Of a stretch of 64,000 bases of DNA, positions 62,093 through 64,000 are shown piece after piece (the stretch's first letter is position 1; each line of letters starts with the position of its first letter). Position numbers and translations under genes: made by a program. This stretch comes from Acidimicrobiaceae bacterium (GTDB lineage: Bacteria; Actinomycetota; Acidimicrobiia; Acidimicrobiales; RAAP-2). The DNA lies in NCBI GenBank assembly GCA_003161255.1, contig PMOQ01000019.1, positions 89,065 through 153,064 of the forward strand, in the 5' to 3' direction. The notes beneath the pieces were generated by a model that ran no database searches, had not been told where the DNA came from, and saw only the letters and a list, made by a program, of their open reading frames with translations.

Positions 62093-63109
62093 GTGACCGC
62101 CGCGTCGACGCTCGTCGAGACCCGTCCCAAGTCGACCAGTGCGGGGGCCGTCGCTTCGCCCGAGGTGCCGTTGGGACGGATTCAAGTCGCGGTCACCCTG
62201 CTTATCCTTCTCGGACCGTTCGTCGGCGTAATCGCCGCCGCGATATCGCTGTTGGGGCGTTTCCCCACCATCCTGGACATCGTTCTCGCAGTGGTTTTCT
62301 ACGCGATCACCGGGCACGGCGTGACGGCGGGGTATCACCGATTGTTTGCCCATCGGAGCTTCCACGCGACACGGACCGTCAAGATCGTGCTCGCCCTCGC
62401 CGGCTCACTTGCCTTTGAGGGAGCGGTGATCGGATGGGTGGCAAATCATCGTCGACACCATGCCTACACCGACCGAATTGGAGATCCCCATTCCCCCCAT
62501 CTCGGGGCGGGCAGGCCTTGGTCGCAACTTCGTGGCGCTCTCCACGCCCACATCGGTTGGCTGCTGCAGGGCCAATCGACTGACGTCAAACGTTGGGCGC
62601 CGGACCTGGCTTCCGATCCGGATCTCGTTCTGATCGATCGCCTTTTCCCGTTCTTGTGCATCGTGTCGCTGGGTGGCCCCACGCTCATCGGTTGGGCCGT
62701 TACCGGGACCGCATCGGGAGCCTTGGGTGCGTTCATATGGGCTGGCCTGGTCAGAGTGTTCGTCCTCCAGCACGCCACATTCGCCGTCAACTCGGCTTGC
62801 CACATGTGGGGATCCCGGCCCTTTACGACGCGGACCTCCGACCGAGCGACAAATTTCGCCCCCCTCGCCGTATTCTCGATGGGCGAAAACTGGCACAACC
62901 TTCACCACTCGCTGCCCCGTTCGGCGCGCCACGGGGTGGATCGCGGCCAACTCGACTCAACGGCCCGCCTGATCAGACTGCTCGAGCTGGGCGGGCTCAT
63001 CTCCGATGTTCACTGGCCCTCGCCAGAAACGCTCGATGCACGCCGGGTGAGCGAATCAGGGCTTCATGCACTCGCCGGCCAGACGATTGACTTCCGAGAG
63101 CGGACGTAG
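62093..63109 (+). CDS. Acyl-CoA/fatty acid desaturase (delta-9 type)
   Basis: A 338-residue integral-membrane di-iron desaturase. Histidine boxes are HRLFAH (with HGVTAGYHRLFAHRSFH), NHRRHHAYTD and ENWHNLHHSLPRSARHG, in the standard order between four hydrophobic stretches. It would introduce a double bond in a fatty acyl chain at the membrane, probably for lipid homeostasis and not catabolism. The GTG at 62093 gives a normal N terminus (VTAASTLVETRPK); an upstream ATG at 61964 is possible. It has no obvious operon link with the F420 enzyme upstream. Confidence 0.9.
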   Translation: MTAASTLVETRPKSTSAGAVASPEVPLGRIQVAVTLLILLGPFVGVIAAAISLLGRFPTILDIVLAVVFYAITGHGVTAGYHRLFAHRSFHATRTVKIVLALAGSLAFEGAVIGWVANHRRHHAYTDRIGDPHSPHLGAGRPWSQLRGALHAHIGWLLQGQSTDVKRWAPDLASDPDLVLIDRLFPFLCIVSLGGPTLIGWAVTGTASGALGAFIWAGLVRVFVLQHATFAVNSACHMWGSRPFTTRTSDRATNFAPLAVFSMGENWHNLHHSLPRSARHGVDRGQLDSTARLIRLLELGGLISDVHWPSPETLDARRVSESGLHALAGQTIDFRERT

Positions 63110-63177
63110 GGGTGGTCGTTACCGAAGACTCTGTCCGGCCGGGAGAACGCGACAAACTCGATTTGACGCGTCCGTAG

Positions 63178-63852
63178 ATGTGTTTTTCCCCCCAGGCTGA
63201 CCTCGTCGGTGGCGTCGTCATCGGTGCGATTGGGGTCGATGCCGTTCGCCATGTGCAGCAGCGCCACGGTCACGTTGCGCTCGCCACGTTGCCGCTGCTG
63301 CTCGGTTTCCACCAGTTCACCGAGGCGTTCGTCTGGTGGGGACTGCAGGGTCATGTTCCCCATGAGCTCGAGCGGATCGCCCTCTGGGTGTACTTGCTGA
63401 TCGCCTTCGTCGTACTTCCCATTTTCGTACCCCTGGCGGTCTTGCTGAACGAACCACTACGGCATCGTCGACGGGCGATGATGCCGCTGGCTCTATTGGG
63501 TGTGGCAGTTGCGAGCGTCTTGTTTGCCGCGATGGTTCGCGGCCCTGTCATCGTGCAATTGCGGCCGTATCACCTCGCATACAGCATTGCGCTCAGCCAC
63601 GGAGGGTTCATCGTTGCCCTCTATGTGGTCGCCATCTGTGGAACGTTGCTTCTGTCAAGTAGTCGCCGCGTCGTCGTGTTCGGCATCGCCAACCTGGCCG
63701 CCGTCGCTGTGATCGCCTGGCTCACGATCGACGGCTTCGCCTCTGTCTGGTGTGGCTGGGCCGCGGTCTCGAGTGGTGCCATTGCGCTCCACATGCGTGT
63801 TGGTGGCTCCCGACGAGCGGCGCCACTCGTCGCCAGTGTCGATGTTCACTAG
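63178..63852 (+). CDS. DUF6629-like multi-span membrane protein
   Basis: A 224-residue hydrophobic protein with six or seven predicted membrane segments. It begins MCFSPQADLVGGVVIGAIGVD, and carries LPLLLGFHQFTEAFVWWGLQG in the second segment. The starting MCFSxxAD motif and the HQxxEAxVW motif are typical of this small family of unknown function. A Cys near the N terminus and a His-Gln-Glu set within the membrane could bind a metal or quinone; this is speculation. It follows the desaturase by 68 bases. The remaining 148 bases of the window show no gene. Confidence 0.75.
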   Translation: MCFSPQADLVGGVVIGAIGVDAVRHVQQRHGHVALATLPLLLGFHQFTEAFVWWGLQGHVPHELERIALWVYLLIAFVVLPIFVPLAVLLNEPLRHRRRAMMPLALLGVAVASVLFAAMVRGPVIVQLRPYHLAYSIALSHGGFIVALYVVAICGTLLLSSSRRVVVFGIANLAAVAVIAWLTIDGFASVWCGWAAVSSGAIALHMRVGGSRRAAPLVASVDVH

Positions 63853-64000
63853 CCAAAGATGTGTTCGATCGGTTCGCATGAATTCCGGATCCGGTCTATC
63901 GACGGATCAGGCTCGAACGGTTGTCGTCCAATCTGCGATCTGAGTGCCGGTCCATGTCGTCCCGGGTCGGCCGCACCCGCTAGACACCCCACGGTGCTAA

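Overview
The window is GC-rich, densely packed bacterial DNA with ATGA/GTGA gene overlaps and frequent GTG starts. It has several F420-type luciferase-like oxidoreductases, Ltp2-like thiolases paired with DUF35 proteins, and many CaiB, acyl-CoA synthetase and amidohydrolase_2 genes. This combination suggests a soil or aquatic actinobacterium, perhaps of the Acidimicrobiia or a related uncultured group. That placement is an inference from gene content; there is no rRNA or tRNA gene to confirm it. I found no CRISPR array and no intact mobile element, only one decayed IS5-type transposase (about 8465-8830).

Layout: (1) 1-8441, a molybdenum-hydroxylase locus: XdhC-like tail, MobA-like cytidylyltransferase, CoxG, a 52-residue unknown protein, an acyl-CoA synthetase, an SDR, MoaB/MogA, then the large, small and medium subunits of a CODH-form-II-like enzyme. 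(2) 8465-11087, transposase remnant, then a cupin and an amidohydrolase transcribed divergently. (3) 11286-15599, a tightly overlapping operon of three thiolase-fold proteins and a double DUF35 protein. (4) 15604-20290, acyl-CoA synthetase, a second amidohydrolase, a second cupin and a P450. (5) 20623-26571, a branched-chain-type ABC importer (LivK, a fused LivH-LivM-LivG, LivF) and a phosphotransferase. (6) 26747-35252, F420-type oxidoreductase, AMACR-like protein, SDR, two kinds of amidohydrolase, and a divergent CoA-transferase/enoyl-CoA hydratase pair whose segments appear permuted. (7) 35417-49442, DUF35 plus a complete thiolase, acyl-CoA synthetase, small proteins, four alpha/beta hydrolases (one frameshifted) and an 820-residue tandem CaiB. 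(8) 49722-56114, a second importer made of LivK, a LivH-LivM-LivG fusion and a fusion of an MFS carrier with a LivF-type ATPase. (9) 56399-63852, two tandem amidohydrolases, an enone-reductase-like MDR protein, an F420-type oxidoreductase, a fatty acid desaturase and a DUF6629-like membrane protein.

Taken together this reads as a catabolic island for carboxylic acids, perhaps alicyclic, terpenoid, steroid-like or aromatic. Two ABC systems would import the substrate; hydrolases, the P450, the Mo enzyme and F420 enzymes would modify it; CoA ligases and CoA transferases would activate it; racemase, hydratase, dehydrogenase, thiolase and aldolase-type proteins would shorten it. The substrate cannot be read from the sequence. 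No DNA-binding regulator was recognised in the 64 kb, although several operator-like inverted repeats are present.

The items most worth a second look are the MFS-ABC ATPase fusion, the pair of CoA enzymes with permuted segments, the AMACR-like protein whose catalytic His is Arg, the three thiolase-fold proteins without the usual Cys/His, and the repeated cupin/amidohydrolase pairing.
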